Assembly: GCF_000425725.1 (NCBI RefSeq)
Contig: NZ_KE384439.1
Span: 405,309 to 469,308, forward strand
Source: Halomonas halocynthiae DSM 14573
GTDB lineage: Bacteria; Pseudomonadota; Gammaproteobacteria; Pseudomonadales; Halomonadaceae
DNA: 64,000 nt
Reading direction: 5' to 3'
Below, piece by piece: positions 18,365 through 25,021 of this stretch; position 1 is the stretch's first letter, and each line of letters opens with the position of its first letter. Both the position numbers and the translations under genes were made by a program. The notes below the pieces were generated by a model. It did no database searches, was not told the origin of the DNA, and saw nothing but the letters and a program-made list of their open reading frames with translations.

Positions 18365-18619
18365 TTAGCTCTTGTTACTGATCTGTTTGTAGATAAATAA
18401 CACGATCAGTGCGCCAAGCACAGCAATGCCAATGCTGCCCAAATTCAGGCCATTAACAGAACCAAAGCCTAAACGGGTGCTGATGAACCCCCCGACGACG
18501 GCGCCAATGATCCCCAGTACCATGGTCATGATAAGTCCGCCACCGTCTTTGCCCGGCATGATGAATTTTGCTAGTGCCCCAGCTAATAAGCCAAGAATAA
18601 TCCATGCAAGTATGCCCAT
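18365..18619 (-). CDS. GlsB/YeaQ/YmgE-family stress membrane protein
   Basis: Small integral membrane protein of the transglycosylase-associated/GlsB family, induced by stress in other bacteria; the molecular role is unknown. 84 residues with three hydrophobic helices and the glycine-zipper pattern of the family ('LLAGALAKFIMPGKDGGG', 'VLGIIGAVVGGFI', 'IGIAVLGALIVLFIYKQI'). A strong AGGAGG ribosome site precedes the ATG. It is the last host gene before the genomic island and probably monocistronic. Confidence 0.92.
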   Translation of the reverse strand: MGILAWIILGLLAGALAKFIMPGKDGGGLIMTMVLGIIGAVVGGFISTRLGFGSVNGLNLGSIGIAVLGALIVLFIYKQISNKS

Positions 18620-18790
18620 CTGATCCTCCTGATCGAAAGTTTAGGTAATTCGCGAATGAAAAGTCGCATACTTTTGACTGAAAACCAATAGCTCGACGTT
18701 GCCTTCAGGGCAGGTTTTGCGTGAAAGTCACGTAAAGGAGAAAAGAAAGGAGGTCGGGACACACACAAGAGCGGGCTAGCAGGGCGAGCT

Positions 18791-18824
18791 AAAAAAAGCC
18801 CGCCAGTCATAGACTAGGCGGACT
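18791..18824 (-). terminator. Displaced original terminator of the tRNA-Ser gene
   Basis: On the minus strand, AGTCCGCCTAGTC and GACTGGCGGGCT form a stem with one bulge, followed by seven Ts. It lies beyond attL, where the tRNA gene's own terminator sat before the island inserted. It shares AGCCCGC-AGTCAT-GACT spacing with the hairpin now next to the tRNA (24963-24998). Confidence 0.7.
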
Positions 18825-18837
18825 CAAAATAAATAGG

Positions 18838-18854
18838 TGGCGGAGGGACAGGGA
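18838..18854. repeat. attL: 17-bp copy of the tRNA-Ser 3' end
   Basis: TGGCGGAGGGACAGGGA is identical to 25005-25021, the CCA end, acceptor strand and start of the T-arm of tRNA-Ser. It marks the integrase-proximal island junction. Confidence 0.9.
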
Positions 18855-18913
18855 CTATCTGATTATCAACGCAAGCTGTTGAATGTGTTGACGTACGGCC
18901 ATTTCATGCTATT

Positions 18914-18936
18914 TTGGAACAAATCATTGGTACAAA
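18914..18936. promoter_or_regulatory. Paired arm-type integrase sites, left end
   Basis: TTGGAACAAA (18914-18923) and TTGGTACAAA (18927-18936) are spaced 13 bp start to start, 60 bp inside attL. The same pair with the same spacing occurs inside the right end. Likely arm-binding sites for the N-terminal domain of the island integrase. Confidence 0.65.
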
Positions 18937-18950
18937 ATGGCAAAAATAAA

Positions 18951-20465
18951 ATGGCAAAAAACCTCATCCTAAAAGGGTCTACTTGGCATGTTCGACTAGT
19001 GCTACCTGCCGATGTTCGTCATGTTTTTGGCAACCGTAGCCAGCTAACAAAATCTCTGAAGACGGGGAGCAAAGGAGAGGCAAATGTTAGGAAGCTACCT
19101 TTTTTATCTGAATGGAAAACTAAAATTGAAAAAGCCAGAAATGGAGTAAGTGCTACTGAGTTTGAGGAAGAGCTTAATAAACAAAAGCAGGCTAGCGAAA
19201 CGATTGATGGAATTTTCGAGTCTATGATGCTGGATCACATCAAAGGTGAAAAACTTTTTACTAAAGAAATGGCTCTTCATTTTATCAAACTTTTCGATAA
19301 AGATATTTCAGATATATTTAAAAATGATCCAGAAAAAAACAAAGAATGGAAGAAAAGGTTTTATGAGTTTGGTGATAGGTTCTATCGCTTTGACAAAGAG
19401 AAGCAAGATATAGAGCTTGTTGTAGATTTTTTGAAAGCGGTTAAAGAGTTTTCAGCTATAAAAACAAAATATATATCTAAGAAGTATGGGTATAATAAAA
19501 ATCAGTACAAAGAAATAGGTTACGTTTTTAAAAACCCAAGAGATTATTCCTTAAAATCGCCTTTTACGAACAAAAGGCTTGACTTATTCGCTAAGCATCA
19601 AGTTGAAATAAAAGGTTTGGCACAAAAAACAGTTGATTCTTTCATTTCCAAACTTAAGGTGTTAAAAAAATATCTTGAAGTTAATGATATTGATTTATCA
19701 TTTGACAGCTACCATCAATTTTTAGACAGTCTGGATGTGAGCACAAAAACAAAGAAAAACCATATTCATGCCGGTTCAAGTTTTCACAAGTGGGCTTCAA
19801 AGTATGATAAAGACTATAAAAACCGATACGACACAAGAGACAATCCTTTCCTCGGGCATGAGTTGCCAAATGACAAAAAGAAAGGCAAGAAAAAAGAAGA
19901 GAAGCGACTAGCCTTCAAAGCCGAAGAATTGAAAAAGCTGTATGATTTCGCTATATTGAAGCGAAAGCACCAGGTGGCTTATGCTATCAAAATAGCGGGT
20001 TTAACGGGCTGTCGTATAGAAGAGGTATGTAGGCTCACAAAAAATCATATCGTGTCTGAAAATGGGGTTTTAAGCCTATATATAGATGAAGGTAAGACAG
20101 ATGCGAGCATTAGAAAAATTCCGATTCATCCAAATTTGAAACCGCTTGTTGATCAGCTGGTGAAAAATGCCGATTCCGATAACTATTTAATACATACACC
20201 GGGCGGGAATAAATACGGAAGACGTTCCGATTCAGTTAGTAAAGCATTCGGTCGCATCAAGAAAGAGATGGGCTATGATGCTCGCCATGTATATCATAGC
20301 ATTCGCAAGACAGTTATCACGTCATTACAGCACAACGATGTTAAGCCTCTCGTGATTGCATCAATAGTTGGTCATGAAACCGGCACAGTGACGTTCGATA
20401 TATATAGCGATGGTGCGAGTGCAAAACAAAAGCTCGATGCTATAAACACACTTCCAGCCATCTAA
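18951..20465 (+). CDS. Tyrosine recombinase (island integrase)
   Basis: Site-specific recombinase that should integrate and excise the island at the tRNA-Ser 3' end. The N-terminus ('LKGSTWHVRLVLPADVRHVF') is a DUF6538-type arm domain. The centre is a lysine-rich core-binding region, and the C-terminal catalytic domain has 'IAGLTGCRIEEVCRLT' (first Arg), 'YHSIRKTVI' (HxxR with Lys in place of the usual His), 'IVGHETGT' and the nucleophile in 'FDIYSDG'. 504 residues from ATG 18951. The frame stays open upstream to 18837 through attL, but that start would be made of tRNA sequence. Strong AT bias sets it apart from host genes. Confidence 0.92.
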   Translation: MAKNLILKGSTWHVRLVLPADVRHVFGNRSQLTKSLKTGSKGEANVRKLPFLSEWKTKIEKARNGVSATEFEEELNKQKQASETIDGIFESMMLDHIKGEKLFTKEMALHFIKLFDKDISDIFKNDPEKNKEWKKRFYEFGDRFYRFDKEKQDIELVVDFLKAVKEFSAIKTKYISKKYGYNKNQYKEIGYVFKNPRDYSLKSPFTNKRLDLFAKHQVEIKGLAQKTVDSFISKLKVLKKYLEVNDIDLSFDSYHQFLDSLDVSTKTKKNHIHAGSSFHKWASKYDKDYKNRYDTRDNPFLGHELPNDKKKGKKKEEKRLAFKAEELKKLYDFAILKRKHQVAYAIKIAGLTGCRIEEVCRLTKNHIVSENGVLSLYIDEGKTDASIRKIPIHPNLKPLVDQLVKNADSDNYLIHTPGGNKYGRRSDSVSKAFGRIKKEMGYDARHVYHSIRKTVITSLQHNDVKPLVIASIVGHETGTVTFDIYSDGASAKQKLDAINTLPAI

Positions 20466-20490
20466 ATATTAGTGTGTTATAATGTATATG
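20466..20490 (+). other. oriT nick region of the MobV/pMV158 type
   Basis: TAGTGTGTTATAATG (20470-20484) matches the known pMV158 nick motif TAGTGTG/TTATACTTTA over its first 12 bases. By analogy the nick falls between G20476 and T20477. It lies directly upstream of a MobV relaxase gene, the usual arrangement. TATAAT (20479-20484) could also be the -10 box of the mob promoter, as in plasmids where the mob promoter overlaps oriT. Confidence 0.75.
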
Positions 20491-20491
20491 A

Positions 20492-20570
20492 CACCATGTA
20501 ATGGTGGACTTACTCCACCTTGGCAAGCCAAGGTCGCACTTCGTGCGGTAAGTTTTCGCTAAAGCGAAAA
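20492..20570 (+). other. Cluster of hairpins in the mob leader
   Basis: Five perfect inverted repeats lie in 79 bp: CACCAT/ATGGTG (20492-20506), GGTGGA/TCCACC (20503-20519), CCTTGG/CCAAGG (20518-20533), CGCAC/GTGCG (20535-20547) and TTTTCGCT/AGCGAAAA (20553-20570). The first two share bases and exclude each other, so the leader can fold in two ways. They may be part of oriT or control mob translation. Confidence 0.7.
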
Positions 20571-20613
20571 GAAACCCCGAGGAAAAAGGGAAATAATAAA
20601 GGAGGGCCAAGGA

Positions 20614-21609
20614 ATGGCTGTTTATGCGATATTAAGAACAAAAAAATTAAAAACGGTTCAAGATGTAGCGGGAAGCGGTTCTCATGTTTTCAGGTTGAGA
20701 GAAACCCCTAATGCAGACTCGAAACGAAAAAAAGAAAATAAAATATTAGTAAGTATAGAATCAAACTTATTACATCAGCTTGTTAATTCAAGAATTGAGC
20801 AGGGACTGAATGAAAAAGCAAAGGTTAGAAAAGACAGTGTACGAGCCATAGAGTTCATACTTACAGCATCACCCGAGTGGTTCGAGAAGGCTACCAAAGA
20901 ACAATTTGAAGAGTGGCAGGAGGCTAACATTGACTGGCTAAAACTTAAGTATGGAGAAGATAATCTTGTAAGTGCTGTGCTTCATCTTGATGAGCAGACA
21001 CCTCATATACATGCCCATGTAGTCCCAGTAACGGCTGATGGCAGGCTTTCGGCTAAGGATTTGATAGGTGGCACAAGAGCCAGGCATCGACAGCTTCAAA
21101 GCGATTATGCGAAGGCCATGGAAGATCTCGGATTAGAAAGAGGTTCAGAAAAAAGCATCGCTAAGCATCAAGACATCAAAGCTTATTATAATTCAGTAAA
21201 TAAAGCTAAAAACGAAAAAATAAAAATGCCGAAAATAGAGGAACCGCCTAGGTTCGTCGGAAGAGAAAGATACACAAAAAAATTACGAAAACGTATAAAA
21301 AGTATTTTGATACAAGCAAGGTACTGGAAGCATGAGTATTTAAGGCTAGAAGGAAACTCTAACTCAAAAGCAGTTGAGCAAGCAGAGAAAAAGAGAAGAA
21401 ATACAGAAGTAAAGGTCAGAAAATTGTCTGAAATGTACAATAATCTATTAGATAAAAACCAGAAAATAACTACTGAATACTATGAGTATAGAGAGAAAAA
21501 AAAGAAAGAGATGTCAGAGATAAACAATGCTAATGAAAGATTGAAAGAAAAAAATAGATTACTGAATAAGAAAACTAGAAGGAGGCAGGATAAAAGTCTT
21601 TCAATTTGA
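20614..21609 (+). CDS. MobV-family relaxase (Pre/Mob)
   Basis: Plasmid mobilization relaxase that nicks oriT and leads the strand into the recipient. The metal-binding motif 'HLDEQTPHIHAH' (residues 124-135) is the MobV hallmark HxDExTPHxH. H24 in 'GSGSHVFRLRETPNAD' aligns with the nucleophilic His22 of MobM of pMV158, which is unusual in being a histidine and not a tyrosine. The C-terminal 130 residues are highly charged and probably coiled coil. 331 residues, shorter than MobM (494). A strong AAAGGAGG ribosome site precedes the ATG. It follows the integrase and oriT. Confidence 0.92.
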   Translation: MAVYAILRTKKLKTVQDVAGSGSHVFRLRETPNADSKRKKENKILVSIESNLLHQLVNSRIEQGLNEKAKVRKDSVRAIEFILTASPEWFEKATKEQFEEWQEANIDWLKLKYGEDNLVSAVLHLDEQTPHIHAHVVPVTADGRLSAKDLIGGTRARHRQLQSDYAKAMEDLGLERGSEKSIAKHQDIKAYYNSVNKAKNEKIKMPKIEEPPRFVGRERYTKKLRKRIKSILIQARYWKHEYLRLEGNSNSKAVEQAEKKRRNTEVKVRKLSEMYNNLLDKNQKITTEYYEYREKKKKEMSEINNANERLKEKNRLLNKKTRRRQDKSLSI

Positions 21610-21610
21610 A

Positions 21611-21640
21611 AGGTGGGGGCTCAGTCGCCCCGCACTTTTT
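21611..21640 (+). terminator. Intrinsic terminator after the mob gene
   Basis: A GC hairpin (GTGGGGGC / GCCCCGCAC) is followed by a run of Ts, just after the mob stop and before the convergent repL-like gene. Confidence 0.8.
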
Positions 21641-21657
21641 TATTTTTATAACAATTT

Positions 21658-22260
21658 TTAACTCGTCTTTTTATCAGATGGGTTAAAATAATCTGAGTCT
21701 ACATCAAAGGGGTATCTGCTGAAAATACCAAAGCCTTCATCCAATTCAAATATCATCTTTCTATGTATATGGACATCCTTTTTCCACAATACACGTGGAG
21801 ATATAAATATCTTCTCAAAAGCATTGCCCGATCTTATAAAGTGTATAACACTTAATTCTTTAAGTTTTTTAAATGATTTAGAAACGGATGTTGCCTCTAG
21901 GCCTAACTCTTCAGCTATTGCTTTCTGAGTCTTTTTAACTCTATTCATATTTACCACATTATGCTTGCTAACTCTATCAACCAAATAGTTGTAAATAGCA
22001 TTGTCAGTGTTATTTATTAACTTTGTTTTTAAAAAAAGTATTTCTCTTTCCATGATCTTTTTTTCATCATTTGAAACGTTTTTCTTTTCACTTTTTAAAT
22101 AAATTATTTTTTTCCTTATTTTTGTTTCATAATTTTGTAACCCCATGCTATAACCCCCTTTGTTTTGTCCGTATAGGAAAAACCCCCTATAAAAACCGCC
22201 TAGCTTATTCTCACTTTCAACTGTATTGTCATTTTCATGAACTGTGTTAGTATTACTCAT
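21658..22260 (-). CDS. RepL-like plasmid replication protein with winged helix
   Basis: Probable replication initiator or regulator. Residues 111-134 ('TQKAIAEELGLEATSVSKSF') form a helix-turn-helix, followed by a wing and 'FISPRVLWKKD', the pattern of RepL proteins of small plasmids (typically ending in a 'NP..IFKG'-like strand). Residues 45-85 are lysine-rich helices. 200 residues. ATG 22260 has an AAGGAGA ribosome site. A promoter and a 16-bp-arm inverted repeat lie upstream. Alternatively it could be a MarR/Lrp-like repressor of the element; the RepL reading is moderate. Confidence 0.6.
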   Translation of the reverse strand: MSNTNTVHENDNTVESENKLGGFYRGFFLYGQNKGGYSMGLQNYETKIRKKIIYLKSEKKNVSNDEKKIMEREILFLKTKLINNTDNAIYNYLVDRVSKHNVVNMNRVKKTQKAIAEELGLEATSVSKSFKKLKELSVIHFIRSGNAFEKIFISPRVLWKKDVHIHRKMIFELDEGFGIFSRYPFDVDSDYFNPSDKKTS

Positions 22261-22311
22261 GCGTTATCTCCTTTGTAGTTTAAATAAAAACTCTGTGAGT
22301 GAGTTGCTTTT

Positions 22312-22370
22312 ATTTTAACACAGAAAAATAAAGTTGTAAGTCTTGCAAGATACATTGCAAGACTTACAAC
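22312..22370 (-). promoter_or_regulatory. repL promoter overlapped by a 16-bp-arm inverted repeat
   Basis: On the minus strand TTACAA (22339-22334) and TAAAAT (22317-22312) form a -35/-10 pair with a 16-bp spacer. A perfect inverted repeat with 16-bp arms (22333-22348 and 22355-22370; arm GTTGTAAGTCTTGCAA) and a 6-bp centre covers the -35. This geometry suggests an operator for autorepression; it could also be an origin or iteron-like site. Confidence 0.65.
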
Positions 22371-22716
22371 TCCAAAAAGCTATATTTAACGCATAAGTGC
22401 TCTAAGAATGACTTTTTTTTGAAATGACCTATTTATATAGTCTTCTATAACTATTTTTTTTATTGAAAACAAACATTAGCCCGCCAATGGCGGGCATTTC
22501 ATTGTTTTACAACTCTACCGACCGCCAGGGCGGTCTCTCGCTCGCTTCGCTCACTCACAGCGGGGCTTCGCCCCTTTGCTATGGATGAAAGGAGGTATCT
22601 ATTCTTTTTTTGGTATATATTCTCGTTCTGAGAGATTTTATTGATATGTGAAAAAAATAATAAAGGCAAGAAAAATAAACTTGGATAATCTAAGGGGCAG
22701 GGTGATAACCCCGGAG
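22371..22716. other. Gene-free AT-rich stretch with GC hairpins
   Basis: No credible gene. It holds a terminator-like hairpin GCCCGCC/GGCGGGC (22479-22495), GACCGCC/GGCGGTC (22520-22535), a GCTCGCTTCGCTCACTC-type block, and GGGGC/GCCCC (22562-22574). These compact GC hairpins stand out in AT-rich DNA and recall repeats near plasmid origins. The first hairpin is followed by TTCATTGTTTT and may end the R-M transcript or one from the other side. Confidence 0.5.
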
Positions 22717-23619
22717 TCACATGCCAAGAACTTTTCGAACCGCCTCATCTAACTCTTCCCCTGACGGTAAACTTGCCCCAGCAATAAATCGGTCAGAAAA
22801 CTCGCTAAGTCTGAAACGAAGATTTCTATTTAAAATTAACTCTCTTTGTTTCCCATGCGGAACAGGCTCAGACAAAGAATAAGTATGAACAGTCATAACA
22901 TCTGGAGACTTATAGTCTACTAATGGTATATCATCGCCTATGATATCTTCAAACTTTTTATATACTATATCTGGAACAATAAAATAAAGACCTGATGGGA
23001 CAAGCTTCGATTGAGAGTAAACAATACCTTTTCGAATAAGCTGAGGGATAAGGCGTTTATGCACATTGGCCCAATTAAGACCATGTTCAGAACGGGGAAT
23101 CTCCACTTTTTGTGAGTGTGGGAGGTTTTTATAAGTATGCCAAGAGTCTCTATAATTCCCAGTAATATCAATGCTTTGAACTTCAACACCAACATAGCTT
23201 TCTAGTTGGCCATTTTTTACCTTTGCAAGCACCCAGTCCATTGAGAGCTGTCTGCCCAGTTTAACCTCTTTACCTGAGGACATTCCCAAGGCAACAATGT
23301 ACTGTTTTCCGTTGCTTCTTTTGGGTATATATTCGTTGAATGTCATGAACTCAAAATCATAACCAAAGGCATCAATTGCAACGCTTTTAAGAGATGAGTA
23401 GTTTTTTTCATATAACCTATTCGGACAAATTACACAATCACCATATGGGCTGGTTACGCTACAAGTTCCGTAAACAATACTTTTATCATGGTTCGCTTTA
23501 GTGCATGCAGACTGTGTAAATGGACAGGCTTCCAGGTTCCAAAGCGCTCTGGCTTCTGTACTTAGGTCATCAGGAGCATAACCAAAAATCTCGACTAGAT
23601 CCCTGCTTGGCCGGTTCAC
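22717..23619 (-). CDS. NotI-family type II restriction endonuclease
   Basis: Predicted homologue of NotI, a rare-cutting enzyme that recognises GCGGCCGC. The iron-binding cysteine cluster of NotI is preserved: 'EACPFTQSACTKA' (C33, C40), 'YGTCSV' (C54) and 'CVICPNRL' (C66), counted from GTG 23622. The PD-(D/E)xK core also aligns: 'SMDWVLAKV' (Asp) and 'YVGVEVQSIDITGNYR' (Glu), matching NotI's 'FDWTLAEV' and 'YGVLEIQTMDFHGSYK'. About 300 residues versus 383 in NotI. A GTG start at 23619 overlaps the methyltransferase stop as GTGA; GTG 23622 is the alternative. The true recognition sequence cannot be read from this; it may be a GC-rich site. Confidence 0.88.
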   Translation of the reverse strand: MNRPSRDLVEIFGYAPDDLSTEARALWNLEACPFTQSACTKANHDKSIVYGTCSVTSPYGDCVICPNRLYEKNYSSLKSVAIDAFGYDFEFMTFNEYIPKRSNGKQYIVALGMSSGKEVKLGRQLSMDWVLAKVKNGQLESYVGVEVQSIDITGNYRDSWHTYKNLPHSQKVEIPRSEHGLNWANVHKRLIPQLIRKGIVYSQSKLVPSGLYFIVPDIVYKKFEDIIGDDIPLVDYKSPDVMTVHTYSLSEPVPHGKQRELILNRNLRFRLSEFSDRFIAGASLPSGEELDEAVRKVLGM

Positions 23620-24791
23620 CACTGCAAGTTCTCCTCAATCATCTTTTTAATTTCTTTTCCAATAGCCTTAGCCATCAGTGGAGGAACAGCATTTCCCACC
23701 TGCTCATATTGTTGTTGCAAGCTTCCGATGAAACGATAATGGTCAGGAAATGACTGGATACGCCCAGCTTCTCGAACGGAAAGAACACGGTCTTGTGTAG
23801 GATGAAAAAAACTTCCCCAATGTGGGTCACATTTTGTAAGAATTGTTGAGCAAAGAGAGTTAGGTGAAAGTCTACCGTACCTTTTTGTATGGTCACTCCG
23901 GCGAGCTCTTTTTAAGCCTTTAGGCAACATTTCATGAGGAATGTCTCGCCAGCTCCCACCTTGAGGAATATGTTTTAACCTCTCTAAGTTAACTGGGCCA
24001 AGACCGTTACAGCTATGATTTATTACTTTTTTCGATTTCACCCTCAAGTATTTCTGATATTCTCCCTGCGGAGATTTTTCATAATCCATGGGTTCGTTGA
24101 CTGAACCGCTTTCTATTTCTGGCAAATCAGAAAGCGCATCCCAAACAGTCGTTTGCTCTTTTAGCTCCGAGGAAAACAAAGGGAGAATATTTAAGCATAG
24201 TTCTTTTGCACCTGCGAAATTAGCCCTCGCAGTTGAGTTATATTCCGGTTTTGGAAAGTATATATCTTTATCTCTATTTTTAACTGCAAGAATTATTGTT
24301 CTAAATCGCAGTTGTGGTACCCCATAATGTCCAGCATAGAGAATCCGGTGATCCACTTTATACCCACGTTTTTCTAGTTCTAAGTATATCTGCTCAATAA
24401 CAGTCCCTTTGCCAAGTGAAACGATGCCTGGAACATTTTCAATTAGAATGGCTTTTGGCATTAGCTCGAAGGCTATTCGTAAAAAATCTTTGAATAAATG
24501 ATTTCTTTCGTCATCCAGGTCTCGTATAGGAGCATTTACCGAAAAACCTTGGCAGGGTGGCCCACCGGCTACGAGGTCGAGTTCATTTTCTTCTAATTTT
24601 AGTTTTTTCTTAAGGTCTACTTCACAGAGACTGCGAATATCGCCAACCACTACATTCGTGCCGGGGTGATTGTGTTGGAATGTTTCAGCATGGCTCGCCT
24701 TCAACTCATTGGCCAATATGGTTTCAAAGCCGGCCATCCCCAAACCACAAGAAAGGCCACCAGCACCACAGAATAAATCTACAGTCTTCAT
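23616..24791 (-). CDS. DNA (cytosine-5)-methyltransferase of the R-M system
   Basis: Methylates cytosine C5 to protect the host against the neighbouring endonuclease. All key motifs are present: I 'DLFCGAGGLSCGLGMAGF', IV 'GGPPCQGFSV' (catalytic Cys), VI 'ENVPG', VIII 'QLRFR', IX/X 'RIQSFPDHYRF' and 'QVGNAVPPLMAKAIG'. The target-recognition region lies between about residues 220 and 300. 391 residues from ATG 24791; an in-frame GTG at 24806 adds five. It is upstream of and overlaps the endonuclease gene, so methylase is made first. No controller (C) protein gene or Vsr endonuclease gene is present. Confidence 0.94.
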   Translation of the reverse strand: MKTVDLFCGAGGLSCGLGMAGFETILANELKASHAETFQHNHPGTNVVVGDIRSLCEVDLKKKLKLEENELDLVAGGPPCQGFSVNAPIRDLDDERNHLFKDFLRIAFELMPKAILIENVPGIVSLGKGTVIEQIYLELEKRGYKVDHRILYAGHYGVPQLRFRTIILAVKNRDKDIYFPKPEYNSTARANFAGAKELCLNILPLFSSELKEQTTVWDALSDLPEIESGSVNEPMDYEKSPQGEYQKYLRVKSKKVINHSCNGLGPVNLERLKHIPQGGSWRDIPHEMLPKGLKRARRSDHTKRYGRLSPNSLCSTILTKCDPHWGSFFHPTQDRVLSVREAGRIQSFPDHYRFIGSLQQQYEQVGNAVPPLMAKAIGKEIKKMIEENLQW

Positions 24792-24839
24792 CCCAAGAGC
24801 TACCACCGGGTTTATTAGTTATGTTTAAAAAATCAAGTT

Positions 24840-24872
24840 AAAAAAAGCTATCACAGAAGGCCCCTTGATAGC
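24840..24872 (-). terminator. Intrinsic terminator in the methyltransferase leader
   Basis: On the minus strand GCTATCA (24872-24866) pairs with TGATAGC (24853-24847) and is followed by seven Ts. A TATAAT (24890-24885) lies just upstream of it. The hairpin thus sits between a possible promoter and the methyltransferase start, either as an attenuator or as a barrier to transcripts from the tRNA side. Confidence 0.6.
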
Positions 24873-24929
24873 CCTTGCCTGGGAATTATAGTACCAGACT
24901 CGCGAGGACTGCTCTATTTTTCAGTTCTT

Positions 24930-24952
24930 TTGGGACAAAAGATTGGGACAAA
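24930..24952. promoter_or_regulatory. Paired arm-type integrase sites, right end
   Basis: TTGGGACAAA occurs at 24930-24939 and 24943-24952, with the same 13-bp spacing and orientation as the left-end pair. It ends 52 bp before attR. In the circular form the two pairs would flank the core. Confidence 0.65.
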
Positions 24953-24962
24953 TCGAGCAAAG

Positions 24963-24998
24963 AAAAAGCCCGCAAGTCATTGACTTTACGGGCTTTTT
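24963..24998 (-). terminator. Island-borne terminator serving the tRNA-Ser gene
   Basis: On the minus strand AAAAAGCCCG-AAGTCA pairs with TGACTT-CGGGCTTTTT around a tiny loop, followed by TTTTTC. It stands directly after the restored tRNA 3' end and replaces the displaced host terminator at 18791-18824. The near-symmetrical A/T tracts suggest bidirectional action. Confidence 0.85.
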
Positions 24999-25004
24999 CA
25001 GATC

Positions 25005-25021
25005 TGGCGGAGGGACAGGGA
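25005..25021. repeat. attR: 17-bp core inside tRNA-Ser 3' end
   Basis: Second copy of TGGCGGAGGGACAGGGA. It completes the tRNA gene, which stays intact after integration. Confidence 0.9.

Larger units (their letters stand above)
18838..25021. mobile_element. Integrative mobilizable element in tRNA-Ser, carrying a NotI-type R-M system
   Basis: An AT-rich insert of about 6.2 kb bounded by the 17-bp direct repeat TGGCGGAGGGACAGGGA. The right copy is the 3' end of the tRNA-Ser gene. Contents in order: paired arm-type sites, tyrosine integrase, oriT-like site, MobV relaxase, RepL-like replication protein, NotI-family endonuclease, C5 methyltransferase, and a second pair of arm-type sites. Local base composition (14 of 60 G+C at 19261-19320) differs sharply from host DNA (40 of 60 at 12541-12600). 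There is no type IV secretion system, so transfer would need a helper. The relaxase and RepL types are best known from Gram-positive small plasmids, suggesting a plasmid ancestor. Confidence 0.88.

Noticed and set aside
18837-18950. Longer integrase start at GTG 18837
   Set aside because: The extra 38 codons would be written by attL and the arm sites and so would change at each integration; ATG 18951 starts at the known domain.
20520-20711. 63-codon frame overlapping the mob leader and mob start
   Set aside because: It begins inside the hairpins with a weak start codon and overlaps mob in another frame.
22499-22720. 73-codon frame on the minus strand ending in SERSERETALAVGR-type sequence
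   Set aside because: It is made of the translated GC hairpin block; this peptide pattern is a known by-product of such repeats and there is no family match.
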